Assembly (NCBI RefSeq): GCF_025655475.1
Contig: NZ_JAHTIK010000001.1
Location: 3,297,581 to 3,361,580 of the forward strand
Source: Kitasatospora sp. DSM 101779
Lineage (GTDB): Bacteria > Actinomycetota > Actinomycetes > Streptomycetales > Streptomycetaceae
Direction of reading: 5' to 3'
DNA: 64,000 nt
Position numbers and translations under genes: made by a program. The notes beneath the pieces were generated by a model. That model was given only the letters and a program-made list of their open reading frames with translations. It was not told where the DNA came from and ran no database searches. The first letter of the stretch is position 1, and each line of letters opens with the position of its first letter. Below, piece by piece: positions 7,389-16,105 of the stretch.

Positions 7389-9797
7389 TTGACCGTCGCT
7401 GCCTCAGTCACCCTGCCCTCCCAGGGATCCGCCGACAACGACCGGCCCGACCCCGGTGCCGCGCTGCTCCGGCTGCTCACCGACCGCAGCACCGACCTTC
7501 CCCAGGTGGACCCCGGCCACGTCGCCGCCGCCGCGCTGCGCGGCCGCCACGCCGGTTCGGACTTCGCCGAGCTCCGCGGGCTGGCCGTGGAGGCCGCCGC
7601 GTCGATGATCGCCGAGGACCCGCAGTACTCGAAGCTCGCGGCCCGCCTGCTGGCGCTGGAGATCCGCGACGAGGCGGTCTCCCAGGGTGCGGTCTCCTTC
7701 GCCGCCTCGATCGCCGTCGGCCACACCGAGGGCCTGATCGGCGACACCACCGCCGAGTTCGTGGCCAAGCACGCGGACGCCTTCGACGCGCTGGTCGACC
7801 TGCAGGGCGACGACCGCTTCGAGTACTTCGGCCTGCGTACCGTGCAGTCCCGCTACCTGCTGCGTCACCCGATCACCCGCAAGGTGATCGAGACCCCGCA
7901 GTTCTTCCTGCTGCGCGTGGCGGCCGGCCTCGCGGTCGGCGACACCGAGCAGTCGGTGGCCGAGGTGGCGGAGCTGTACCGGCTGATGAGCCGTCTGGAG
8001 TACCTGACGTCCTCTCCGACGCTGTTCAACTCCGGTACCAAGCACCCGCAGATGTCGTCCTGCTACCTGCTGGACTCGCCGCTGGACAACCTGGACTCGA
8101 TCTACAACCGCTACGCGCAGATCGCCCGGCTGTCCAAGCACGCCGGCGGCATCGGCCTGTCCTACTCGCGGATCCGCTCCCGCGGCAGCCTGATCCGCGG
8201 CACCAACGGCCAGTCCAACGGCATCGTGCCGTTCCTGCGCACCCTGGACTCCTCGGTCGCCGCGGTCAATCAGGGCGGCCGCCGCAAGGGCGCGGCCTGC
8301 GTCTACCTGGAGACCTGGCACGCCGACATCGAGGAGTTCCTGGAGCTCCGCGACAACACCGGCGAGGAGGCCCGGCGCACCCACAACCTCAACCTGGCGC
8401 ACTGGATCCCGGACGAGTTCATGCGTCGGGTGAACGCCAACGAGGACTGGTCGCTGTTCTCCCCTGCCGACGTCCCCGAGCTGGTCGACCTGTGGGGCGC
8501 CGACTTCGACGAGGCGTACCGCAAGGCCGAGCAGGCCGGCAAGGCCGTCCGCACCATCCCCGCGCAGACCCTGTACGCCCGGATGATGCGCACCCTGGCG
8601 CAGACCGGCAACGGCTGGATGACCTTCAAGGACGCCTCCAACCGGGCCGCCAACCAGACCGCGCTGCCGGGCCGCACCGTGCACTCGTCCAACCTGTGCA
8701 CGGAGATCCTGGAGGTCACCGACGACTCCGAGACGGCCGTCTGCAACCTGGGCTCGGTCAACCTGGGCGCCCACGTGGCCGCCGGTGCCACCGCCGCCGA
8801 CCTGCTGAACGCCATGGACTGGGAGCGGCTGGACGCGACCGTCCGCACCGCGGTGACCTTCCTGGACCGGGTCATCGACATCAACTTCTACCCGACCACC
8901 GAGGCCGGCACCTCCAACTCCCGCTGGCGGCCGGTCGGCCTCGGCGTGATGGGCCTGCAGGACGTCTTCTTCCAGCTGCGGATCGACTTCGACTCCGCCG
9001 AGGCGAAGATCCTCTCCACCCTGATCTCCGAGCGCATCATGCTCACCGCCTACGAGCGCTCCGCCGACCTGGCCGAGCAGTTCGGCCGCCACGAGGCGTA
9101 CGGCGAGACCCGCGCCGCCCGCGGCGAGCTGCACATCGACCACTTCAACGCCGCCGCGCCGCAGTGGACGGAGCGCTGGGACGCGCTGCGCGCCCGGATC
9201 GCGGAGACCGGCCTGCGCAACTCGCTGCTGCTGGCGATCGCGCCGACCGCGACCATCGCCTCCATCGCGGGCGTCTACGAGTGCATCGAGCCGCAGGTGT
9301 CCAACCTGTTCAAGCGCGAGACGCTCTCCGGCGAGTTCCTCCAGGTCAACCCGTACCTGGTGCGCGAGCTGAAGGAGCTCGGCGTCTGGGACCAGCAGAC
9401 CCGGGACGCGCTGCGCGAGACCAACGGCTCGGTGCAGGACCTCAACTGGCTGCCCGCCGAGGTCCGTTCGCTGTACCGCACGGCCTGGGAGCTGCCCCAG
9501 CGCGCGCTGATCGACCTGGCCGCGGCCCGCATGCCGTACATCGACCAGAGCCAGTCGCTGAACCTCTTCATGGCGGCGCCGACCATCGGCAAGCTCAGCT
9601 CGATGTACGCGTACGCCTGGAAGGTCGGTCTGAAGACCACCTACTACCTTCGGTCGCGCCCGGCGACCCGGATCGCGCAGGCCGCCACGGGCGCCCGCGC
9701 CGCCGTGCCGGTGCCCGCGCCGACCATGAGCCAGGAGGAGCAGGACGCCATCGCCTGCTCCCTGGAGAACCCCGAGTCCTGCGAGGCCTGCCAGTGA
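7389..9797 (+). CDS. nrdA: Ribonucleoside-diphosphate reductase, large subunit (class Ia)
   Basis: An 802-residue catalytic subunit that reduces ribonucleoside diphosphates to deoxyribonucleotides. Redox cysteines are C225 (QMSSCYLL) and C451 (AVCNLGSVNL). The active-site NLCTE (435-439) supplies the radical cysteine C437 with N435 and E439. TTYY near 755 carries the radical-transfer tyrosine pair. The C-terminal CEAC (C798, C801) is the swinging-arm dithiol for thioredoxin. No N-terminal ATP-cone is evident. Start TTG 7389 has AGGAG (7374-7378) upstream; the frame stays open far upstream but crosses the riboswitch. Overlaps nrdB by 4 bp. Control: B12 riboswitch and candidate NrdR boxes. An nrdS-like third gene does not follow. 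Confidence 0.95.
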   Translation: MTVAASVTLPSQGSADNDRPDPGAALLRLLTDRSTDLPQVDPGHVAAAALRGRHAGSDFAELRGLAVEAAASMIAEDPQYSKLAARLLALEIRDEAVSQGAVSFAASIAVGHTEGLIGDTTAEFVAKHADAFDALVDLQGDDRFEYFGLRTVQSRYLLRHPITRKVIETPQFFLLRVAAGLAVGDTEQSVAEVAELYRLMSRLEYLTSSPTLFNSGTKHPQMSSCYLLDSPLDNLDSIYNRYAQIARLSKHAGGIGLSYSRIRSRGSLIRGTNGQSNGIVPFLRTLDSSVAAVNQGGRRKGAACVYLETWHADIEEFLELRDNTGEEARRTHNLNLAHWIPDEFMRRVNANEDWSLFSPADVPELVDLWGADFDEAYRKAEQAGKAVRTIPAQTLYARMMRTLAQTGNGWMTFKDASNRAANQTALPGRTVHSSNLCTEILEVTDDSETAVCNLGSVNLGAHVAAGATAADLLNAMDWERLDATVRTAVTFLDRVIDINFYPTTEAGTSNSRWRPVGLGVMGLQDVFFQLRIDFDSAEAKILSTLISERIMLTAYERSADLAEQFGRHEAYGETRAARGELHIDHFNAAAPQWTERWDALRARIAETGLRNSLLLAIAPTATIASIAGVYECIEPQVSNLFKRETLSGEFLQVNPYLVRELKELGVWDQQTRDALRETNGSVQDLNWLPAEVRSLYRTAWELPQRALIDLAAARMPYIDQSQSLNLFMAAPTIGKLSSMYAYAWKVGLKTTYYLRSRPATRIAQAATGARAAVPVPAPTMSQEEQDAIACSLENPESCEACQ

Positions 9798-10813
9798 GCA
9801 CCGACGACCGCCAGAAGATGCTGCTCGACCCTGGCTTCGAGCTGACGCTGCGTCCGATGCGCTACCCGTCGTTCTACGACCGGTACCGCGACGCCATCAA
9901 GAACACCTGGACGGTGGAGGAGGTGGACCTGCACTCCGACGTCGCCGACCTCGCCAAGCTGAGCGAGGGCGAGCGGCACATGATCGGCCGCCTGGTCGCC
10001 TTCTTCGCCACCGGTGACTCGATCGTCGCCAACAACGTGGTGCTGAGCCTCTACAAGCACATCAACTCGCCCGAGGCCCGGCTCTACCTGTCCCGGCAGC
10101 TGTTCGAGGAGGCCGTGCACGTCCAGTTCTACCTGACGCTGCTCGACACCTACCTGCCCGACCCGGACGACCGCGCGGCGGCCTTCGCGGCGGTGGAGAA
10201 CATCCCCTCCATCCACCAGAAGGCGCAGTTCTGCTTCAAGTACATGAACGCGGTCGACCACATCGACTCGCTGCAGACCAAGGAGGACCGCCGCGCGTTC
10301 CTCCTGAACCTGATCTGCTTCGCGGCCTGCGTCGAGGGCCTGTTCTTCTACGGCGCCTTCGCGTACGTGTACTGGTTCCGCAGCCGCGGCCTGCTGCACG
10401 GCCTGGCCACCGGCACCAACTGGGTGTTCCGCGACGAGTCCATGCACATGGACTTCGCGTTCTCCGTCGTGGACACCGTCCGCGAGGAGGAGCCGGACCT
10501 CTTCGACGACGAGATGGCCAAGCAGGTCACCGAGATGCTGGAGGAGGCCGTCGAGGCCGAGCTCCAGTTCGCCCGCGACCTCTGCGGCGAGGGTCTGCCC
10601 GGCATGAACACCGAGTCGATGCGCCAGTACCTGGAGGCCGTCGCCGACCAGCGCCTGGCCCGTCTCGGCCTGCCGATCCGCTACGGCTCCACCAACCCCT
10701 TCGGGTTCATGGAGCTGCAGAACGTCCAGGAGCTGACCAACTTCTTCGAGCGCCGGGTCTCCGCGTACCAGGTCGCCGTCGAGGGCTCGGTCTCCTTCGA
10801 CGACGACTTCTAG
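9794..10813 (+). CDS. nrdB: Ribonucleoside-diphosphate reductase, small (radical) subunit
   Basis: A 339-residue ferritin-like subunit that houses the diiron-tyrosyl radical. Iron ligands read as D75 (FATGDS), E106/H109 (EEAVH), E181 (CVEGLFF) and E215/H218 (RDESMH). The radical tyrosine Y113 stands four residues after H109, matching Y122 of the E. coli enzyme, so this is a tyrosyl-radical type, not a Mn/Fe tyrosine-less variant. The acidic-aromatic tail SFDDDF fits the peptide that docks into NrdA. GTG 9794 overlaps the nrdA TGA. A strong hairpin follows 57 bp after the stop. Confidence 0.95.
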   Translation: MSTDDRQKMLLDPGFELTLRPMRYPSFYDRYRDAIKNTWTVEEVDLHSDVADLAKLSEGERHMIGRLVAFFATGDSIVANNVVLSLYKHINSPEARLYLSRQLFEEAVHVQFYLTLLDTYLPDPDDRAAAFAAVENIPSIHQKAQFCFKYMNAVDHIDSLQTKEDRRAFLLNLICFAACVEGLFFYGAFAYVYWFRSRGLLHGLATGTNWVFRDESMHMDFAFSVVDTVREEEPDLFDDEMAKQVTEMLEEAVEAELQFARDLCGEGLPGMNTESMRQYLEAVADQRLARLGLPIRYGSTNPFGFMELQNVQELTNFFERRVSAYQVAVEGSVSFDDDF

Positions 10814-10869
10814 GCCGCACCGCATTCTGCGCCGCAGCGTGCGGACCGCCCTCTGGGCCGCAGCAAGCC

Positions 10870-10904
10870 GAAGGGCCGCACCCGGGATCCGGGTGCGGCC
10901 CTTC
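10870..10904. terminator. Bidirectional terminator, nrdAB / def
   Basis: A perfect 16-bp stem (GAAGGGCCGCACCCGG paired with its complement) with a 3-base loop lies between the convergent nrdB and def genes, 57 bp after nrdB and 22 bp after the def stop. GC-rich stems without a long T-run are usual in this group. Confidence 0.85.
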
Positions 10905-10925
10905 GCCGTTCGTTCCGCCGCGCCG

Positions 10926-11549
10926 TCAGTCGTTCGGCACGGTGGCGTACTTGGGGGTGCCCTCGGACATCTGCCGCAGTGCGTCCTTGCGGTCGCGCTT
11001 GGAGAGCCGGTCGATGTACAGGTAGCCGTACAGGTGGTCGGTCTCGTGCTGCAGGCAGCGGGCGAAGAATCCGGTGCCCTCGACCCGGATCGGGTTGCCG
11101 TCCTTGTCCTGGCCGGTCACCGCGGCGAAGTCGGGTCGGGCCAGCTCCATGTACGCGGTCGGCACGGAGAGGCAGCCCTCCGGCGAGTCGTCCAGTGCGC
11201 GGCGGCCGGCCGGCAGCTCCTCCAGCACCGGGTTGACGACGTGGCCGACGTGCCGCACGCCCTCGTCGTCCGGGCAGTCGTACACGAAGACCTTGAGGTC
11301 GACGCCGATCTGGTTCGCGGCCAGGCCGACCCCGTCGGCGGCGTACATCGAGACGAACATGTCGTCGATGAGCGAGGCGAGTTCACCGTCGAACGAGGTC
11401 ACCGTGGCGACCTCGCGGTGCAGCACCGGGTTGCCGAACACGGTGATCGGGCGGGCGGTGCCCTTCGAGACGTCGGGCAGCTCGCCGACGACCTGCTGCT
11501 CCGCCGTCTCGTCCTGCTCGGGGTGGTCGTGCTCGTGCTCGTCGGCCAT
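10926..11549 (-). CDS. def: Peptide deformylase
   Basis: A 207-residue metallohydrolase that removes the formyl group from nascent polypeptides. All three motifs are intact: GVGLAANQ (73-80), EGCLS (124-128, metal ligand C126) and QHETDH (167-172, ligands H168/H172, catalytic E169). A 25-residue acidic, His-rich N-terminal extension ([12 protein letters not shown]) is added to the core and could hold metal. Located convergent with nrdAB and 167 bp downstream of the TPR gene on the same strand. Confidence 0.95.
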   Translation of the reverse strand: MADEHEHDHPEQDETAEQQVVGELPDVSKGTARPITVFGNPVLHREVATVTSFDGELASLIDDMFVSMYAADGVGLAANQIGVDLKVFVYDCPDDEGVRHVGHVVNPVLEELPAGRRALDDSPEGCLSVPTAYMELARPDFAAVTGQDKDGNPIRVEGTGFFARCLQHETDHLYGYLYIDRLSKRDRKDALRQMSEGTPKYATVPND

Positions 11550-11614
11550 CGCTGGTTTCCGCTCCGTGGTTCCGTCCGGGTGTACCGCTCAAGGGTACGG
11601 CGCCGGACCCGACC

Positions 11615-11705
11615 GGACGCCCGCACAGGACGGACGCCCGCACAGGACACCCGTGCAGGACGAACGCGCAGGAAAGACGACTGGACCGGACGCGCAGGAC
11701 GGACG
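11615..11705. repeat. 17-bp tandem repeat between TPR gene and def
   Basis: Two perfect 17-bp units GGACGCCCGCACAGGAC (11615-11631, 11632-11648), then decayed GTGCAGGACGAACGCGCAGG-type copies to about 11705. It fills most of the def 5' region, so def transcription either reads through it or starts in the 65 bp left. Confidence 0.8.
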
Positions 11706-11716
11706 GGCGAACCCGC

Positions 11717-12706
11717 TCAGCAGACCTCCTCGAGGTCCCGGTACGCCCGCGTGGCGGGGGAGGCGGCCACCCAGCGGTCCAGCAGGGTGCGCACCAGCGA
11801 GGCGGGTGCGGCGATCCCGCACTCGCGCTCGGCGAGCCAGGAGGTGCCGGCACTGCCCTGGCTGAGGTGGCTCAGGTGGCCGGGGTGGGTCGGGTCGCCG
11901 TCGTCGTGCGGGTCGTGGTGCGCGGTGTGGCCGTCGTCGATCGCCATCCGGCTCTCCGAACAGGCCCGGCACAGCAGCCGCACCGAGCTCGTCCAGTCCT
12001 CGGCGGCGTACCCGGCGTCGGCGACCAGCCGCTCCAGGGCGTCCCGGTCGCCCGCGGTGGCGGCCTGCAGCAGCACGACGAAGGTCGGCACCGGCGAGGG
12101 CGCCCACAGCTCGATCTCGTCGAAGACGGGGTAGGCGACGCCGTCCGCGACCCGCTCGCCGTGCGGGGCGCCGTCGTGCAGCACGACCTCGCCCCAGCGG
12201 CGGCCGGAGGACGGGAGCGGGATGGACAGCACCTCGATCCGGGCCGGGTCCAGCCGGCGGCCCCAGACCACCTCGGACTCGCCGTCCGGGGAGAGCCGCA
12301 CCGGGGTGGTGCCGAGGTCGAGGTCGACGGGCCCGTCCGCCGGGCCACCGGGCCCGCCGGGAAGTCTCAGTCCGTACGCCTGCCAGGCCCGGCGGGCGAG
12401 CGGCCAGTCCTGCAGGGCGGTGGCGGTGATGCCGAGGTTCCACCAGTCGGGGGCGCCGGTCTCGCGGTCGAGCAGGGCGACGGCGCGCAGGCCGGCGGTG
12501 CGGGCCTGCTCCCAGTCGCGGCGGAACTTGTGCAGCAGGGCGAGGTTGAACCAGGAGTCGGAGAGCCACGGCTCCAGGTCTGCGGCCATGACGAGCAGCG
12601 CGCCGGCGTCCTCGTAGCGGCCGTCGCCGATGAGCGTGAAGGCACGGTCGGTCGTCTGCCGCCAGGTGGCCGACGGCCGGTGCCGTGCGCGGTGGAAGAT
12701 CCTCAC
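11717..12706 (-). CDS. TPR-containing protein of unknown function
   Basis: A 329-residue soluble protein. The N-terminal third is helical with tetratricopeptide-like units (ATWRQTTDRAFTLIGDGRYE, DSWFNLALLHKFRRDWEQA, DWWNLGITATALQDWPLARR), usually protein-binding. The middle is a beta-rich region (VRLSPDGESEVVWGRRLDP, LSIPLPSSGRRWGEVVLHDG) and the C-terminus carries CRAC and a His/Asp-rich segment (HTAHHDPHDDGD) that might bind metal. I recognise it as a conserved streptomycete protein with no assigned role. Start GTG 12706 (VRIFHRARHR) chosen because the added upstream residues are compositionally unlike the protein. Upstream of def on the same strand. Confidence 0.75.
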   Translation of the reverse strand: MRIFHRARHRPSATWRQTTDRAFTLIGDGRYEDAGALLVMAADLEPWLSDSWFNLALLHKFRRDWEQARTAGLRAVALLDRETGAPDWWNLGITATALQDWPLARRAWQAYGLRLPGGPGGPADGPVDLDLGTTPVRLSPDGESEVVWGRRLDPARIEVLSIPLPSSGRRWGEVVLHDGAPHGERVADGVAYPVFDEIELWAPSPVPTFVVLLQAATAGDRDALERLVADAGYAAEDWTSSVRLLCRACSESRMAIDDGHTAHHDPHDDGDPTHPGHLSHLSQGSAGTSWLAERECGIAAPASLVRTLLDRWVAASPATRAYRDLEEVC

Positions 12707-12869
12707 GTTCCGTCCCTGCCGTTGTCGTCCGCCAGTTCTCAGCACCTGCTCCGAGGCCGGCTGCTGCAACGGGAACGATCCGGTGTGCCGGGTGGCCCCG
12801 CATCCGGTGTTCCACGCTACGACCGCATCCAACCACGCCTGCGGCGGCCCGCGCTCCCTGCGCGGCGGT

Positions 12870-14219
12870 TCATGCCGGTTCGCGGCCCGCGGCGCCCGCT
12901 CTGGCCAATGCGTCGACGACGGCGGGGTCGTACGCGCCGCCCCGCTCCAGCCGCAGCCGCTCCAGCGCGGCCAGGCCGGCGGTGGCCTCGGAGAGCCCCC
13001 GGGCGCGGGCCTCCGTTCGCAGGTCGTCGTGGGCGTTGGCGACCCGGATGATGCGCGCGGCCAGCGGCAGGCTGCGGTCGGCGGCGCCGCCCGGCAGCCG
13101 GCAGGGGTCGGCGAGCCGGGCGACCTGCTCGCCGACCCGCCGCGGTACGCCGGTGCGCCGGATGACCTCGCTGCCGAGGCGGGCGATCCGCTGCTGCTCG
13201 GCGGCGGGCAACAGGGCGGTGGCGCCGCCGGGAACGGGTTCGACGAGGGAGAGCTGGCCGATGTCGTGCATCAGGGCGGCGTACTCCAGTAGGGCGAGGT
13301 CCCGGGTTCCGAGCCCGAGTTCGCGCCCCAGCGCGCACGCCGTGTCGGCAACCCGGCGCGCATGCCCCGGCGGGGTGTAGCCGGCGGTCTCGGTGGCCCG
13401 GGCGAGCGCCTCGATGGTCTGGCCGGTGGTGGCGCGGATCTCGGCGGCCCGCCGGAAGGAGGCCTGGGCGAGCAGCAGCGGGGTGCAGAACAGCGGCAGC
13501 GCCCACAGGCCGACCTCGCCGGCCAGCAGGCTCACCAGCATGCCGGTGGCGACGATCGCGGAGCCGATGCCGAGCAGTGAGCGCAGCTCGTCCTCCAGCG
13601 CGGCGCCGAACCGCAGGCCGGCGCGGGCCCGGTGCAGGACGGCGGCCAGCACGGTGTCGCACAGTGCGGTCAGGGCCGCCACGGCGGTCAGCAGGGCCCC
13701 GTAGACCGGTCCGGAGAGCGGGTCGCGGTCGAGCAGCCCGCTGCCGTAGACCGGCTGGAAGAGCAGGGCGGCGAAGGCCGTGGTGAGCAGCCGCCGGGCG
13801 GCGGTGTCGGCCCGGACGGTGTGGACGGTGTCGGGGCCGGAGCCGCCGGTGCGGCCCGGGTCGGGGCGGCGGCGGGCGCGGACGGCGGGCAGCGCGAGCT
13901 GCAGCAGCCCGGCCAGGGTGCCGAGGCCGGTGACCGCGACGACCTGCAGCGTTCCGTGGCCGGTGGGGGTCGAGTGGAGCGGTCCGAGCAGGGCGTAGGC
14001 GAGTGCGGCGGCGCTGCCGAGCGGCGCCTGCTCGCGGTCGCCGGGCAGGGTGATGCGCGCCCACTCGCCGACCGCGACGACCGCGCCGAAGGCGAGCGCC
14101 ACCCGCGGCTGGGCGAAGCCGTGCAGGGCGACGTGCAGCAGGGCTGCGGCGAGCAGCAGCCCTGCTGCGGCGTGGACGGCGGACGGCCGCAGCAGGAGGC
14201 CGCGCCGGCCGGTTCTCAC
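12870..14219 (-). CDS. Membrane protein with degenerate HD/HD-GYP domain
   Basis: A 449-residue protein. The N-terminal ~230 residues contain about six hydrophobic segments (for example AVHAAAGLLLAAALLHVALHG, TAFAALLFQPVYGSG, IGSAIVATGMLVSLLAGEVGLWALP). The C-terminal ~170 residues are an HD-type phosphohydrolase fold with ALMHDIGQLSL carrying the HD pair. The position where active HD-GYP enzymes have HHExxDGxGYP reads DPCRLPGG, so second-half metal and GYP residues are missing and the domain is probably catalytically poor. Start GTG 14219 overlaps the stop of the intact HD-GYP gene by 4 bp (GTGA): the two are translationally coupled and may form a heteromer with an active and a regulatory partner. 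Confidence 0.8.
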   Translation of the reverse strand: MRTGRRGLLLRPSAVHAAAGLLLAAALLHVALHGFAQPRVALAFGAVVAVGEWARITLPGDREQAPLGSAAALAYALLGPLHSTPTGHGTLQVVAVTGLGTLAGLLQLALPAVRARRRPDPGRTGGSGPDTVHTVRADTAARRLLTTAFAALLFQPVYGSGLLDRDPLSGPVYGALLTAVAALTALCDTVLAAVLHRARAGLRFGAALEDELRSLLGIGSAIVATGMLVSLLAGEVGLWALPLFCTPLLLAQASFRRAAEIRATTGQTIEALARATETAGYTPPGHARRVADTACALGRELGLGTRDLALLEYAALMHDIGQLSLVEPVPGGATALLPAAEQQRIARLGSEVIRRTGVPRRVGEQVARLADPCRLPGGAADRSLPLAARIIRVANAHDDLRTEARARGLSEATAGLAALERLRLERGGAYDPAVVDALARAGAAGREPA

Positions 14220-15784
14220 GGGGCGCCGCCCGCGGTGATCCGACCGCCGGGCCCGGGCACCCGGCGGGCGGGCTCGGGCACGCCGAGCGGGATGTCGGGC
14301 ACCTCGCCGTCCCAGCCGCCGGGCGGCGGCGGTTCCGGCTGCCAGCCGTGCCGGTCGACGGCGGCGACCAGGGCGGTGACCATCGCCGGGTCGAACTGGC
14401 TTCCGGCGCAGCGCCGGAGTTCGGCGACGGCTTCGGCGACCGGGCGGCCGCGCCGGTAGGAGCGGGTGGAGGTCATCGAGTCGAAGGCGTCGGCGACGGA
14501 GATGATCCGGGCGAACTCGGGGATCCGGTCGCCGGCCAGCCCGGCCGGGTAGCCGCGGCCGTCGAGCCGCTCGTGGTGGTGCAGGATGCCCTCGCGGGCC
14601 TCGCCGAGGAAGGCGAGGTCGCGGACGAGTTCGTGGCCGAAGACGGGGTGCACCTCGACGGCACGGCGCTCGGCCTCGGTGAGCGGGCCGGTGCGGCGGA
14701 GCAGTTCGGTGGCGACGCCGAGCTTGCCGACGTCGTGCAGGGTGCCGGCGAAGTGCAGGGTGCGGATGCGGTCCTCGGCCATGCCGAGCTGGCGGGCCAT
14801 CAGGACGGCGGCGCGGCCGACCCTCTCGCTGTGACCGCGGGTGTAGGCGTCCTTGATCTCCACGGCCTGGACGAGGGCGCGGACGGTGGCCTGGTGGGCG
14901 TTGGCCTCGCGGTGGCCCTGGGCGAACATCCAGGCGGAGATGGACAGCGGCAGCAGCGCGAGCACGGCGGCGAACGCGCCGTACGGCCCCTGCCACAGGA
15001 CGGCGACCATCAGTCCGCCGGCGCCCTGGACGAGGGCGGGCAGCACGACGGCGCCGGTGGCCCTTGCCAGGTCCACGGCGTGGGCGCCGCGGGCCGGGCG
15101 GGCGGCGCAGAGGTGCCGCATCACGCCGACCAGCGCGGCGTTGACCAGGCAGAACACGGCGACGGCGGCCAGTGCGCCGAGGGCGGCGGTCGGGAAGTGC
15201 GCGCCGAGCAGCAGGTGCGGTCCGCCGAGCAGGCGGTAGACGGCGGCGGCGGTGAAGGCGGCGACGGCCAGTTGGGCGGCGTTCCACAGTCGGCGCAGTC
15301 GGCGGGGTGCCGGGAGGTGGGCGGTGAGCGCGCCGGGGACGGCGACCAGGGCCGCGGCGGCGGGCGGCAGCAGCAGCACGCCGGCGAAGAGCACCGGGAA
15401 GAAGCCGCGGCCGGGCAGTGCCCGGGCCGCCTCGCGGGCCTCGCGGGGCGGTCGGCGCAGCAGTCGGCGGCCGAGCCGGGCGCACGGGGTGGGGAGGCCG
15501 AGGGCGAGCGATTCGGCGCAGGTGTGCAGGAAGGCGAGCAGCCCGAGGCGGGGCCAGTCGACGGTGCCGCCGAGCGCGCCGCGGACGGTCCCGGCGAGCG
15601 GGATCAGGCAGCAGAGGGCGCCGGCCAGTACGGCTGCGGCGTACCGGGCCGCGGCGCCGGTGAGGGCGTCCCCCTCGCGTTCACTGGCGATGTCAGCCTC
15701 CCCCGCCGTGCCCGGCCCGTCCCGTTCGCGGGCCAGTGAGGAGAATAGGGCCCGGTTCGCGGGCCGGGGCGCACGATCGCGCAA
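14216..15784 (-). CDS. Membrane HD-GYP phosphodiesterase
   Basis: A 522-residue protein with about seven hydrophobic segments in residues 45-290 and a C-terminal HD-GYP domain (about 300-480). Metal and catalytic motifs are complete: GHSERVGR (317-324), HD at 350-351 (TLHDVGKLG) and HHERLDGRGYP (403-413). HD-GYP domains hydrolyse cyclic di-GMP or related cyclic nucleotides; c-di-GMP controls development through BldD in Streptomyces. Which nucleotide is used here is unknown. The membrane part resembles no named sensor. The longest frame begins at TTG 15784 without a good ribosome binding site, so the start is uncertain within about 40 residues. First gene of a two-gene operon. Confidence 0.88.
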   Translation of the reverse strand: MRDRAPRPANRALFSSLARERDGPGTAGEADIASEREGDALTGAAARYAAAVLAGALCCLIPLAGTVRGALGGTVDWPRLGLLAFLHTCAESLALGLPTPCARLGRRLLRRPPREAREAARALPGRGFFPVLFAGVLLLPPAAAALVAVPGALTAHLPAPRRLRRLWNAAQLAVAAFTAAAVYRLLGGPHLLLGAHFPTAALGALAAVAVFCLVNAALVGVMRHLCAARPARGAHAVDLARATGAVVLPALVQGAGGLMVAVLWQGPYGAFAAVLALLPLSISAWMFAQGHREANAHQATVRALVQAVEIKDAYTRGHSERVGRAAVLMARQLGMAEDRIRTLHFAGTLHDVGKLGVATELLRRTGPLTEAERRAVEVHPVFGHELVRDLAFLGEAREGILHHHERLDGRGYPAGLAGDRIPEFARIISVADAFDSMTSTRSYRRGRPVAEAVAELRRCAGSQFDPAMVTALVAAVDRHGWQPEPPPPGGWDGEVPDIPLGVPEPARRVPGPGGRITAGGAP

Positions 15785-15942
15785 TGACGCTGCCGACGCC
15801 GGGTCAGCTCACCCGAACGAGTGAAACGATCCAATGGTGGGGACGACTTGAGTCCGCCTCACCCCGGGCGCGGCCCTGAGAGCGCTTCCCGAAGGCTTCC
15901 TTAAGAGAGGCCCAAGCCTCGCCCAGGACTCTTGACCCGGCC

Positions 15943-15958
15943 AGTGGTCCAGTCCATT
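15943..15958 (+). promoter_or_regulatory. Candidate DasR-responsive element (dre) of the chitinase-like gene
   Basis: AGTGGTCCAGTCCATT matches the DasR palindrome ACTGGTCTAGACCACT at 12 of 16 positions, including TGGTC and the CCA half. It lies 147 bp before the GH18 start, just after TTGACC (15932-15937), a possible -35. DasR is the GntR regulator that represses chitin and N-acetylglucosamine genes in streptomycetes, and chitinase genes are its classic targets. The 15785-16105 gap otherwise shows only GGAGAGG (16093-16099), the ribosome binding site. Confidence 0.65.
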
Positions 15959-16105
15959 TTGGGGATTGACCCCGTCCGGAAGGGGGCGGCCGCCAGCGCG
16001 GCCGCAGCTGATCCACGGCATCGTGCGCGGATGCCGACCGTCCTTGTACCCGGCGCCGCCCGAACCTCCCGGGCGGCGGTCCCCCATGCCCCGGAGAGGT
16101 CCCCG

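Noticed and set aside
11383-11853. Pro/Ser-rich minus-strand frame over the def upstream repeats
   Set aside because: Created by the 17-bp repeat array and overlaps two real genes.
12870-15485. Single 871-residue frame spanning both HD proteins
   Set aside because: Its first half is an Arg/Pro-rich shadow of the HD-GYP gene; only the part after GTG 14219 is real.
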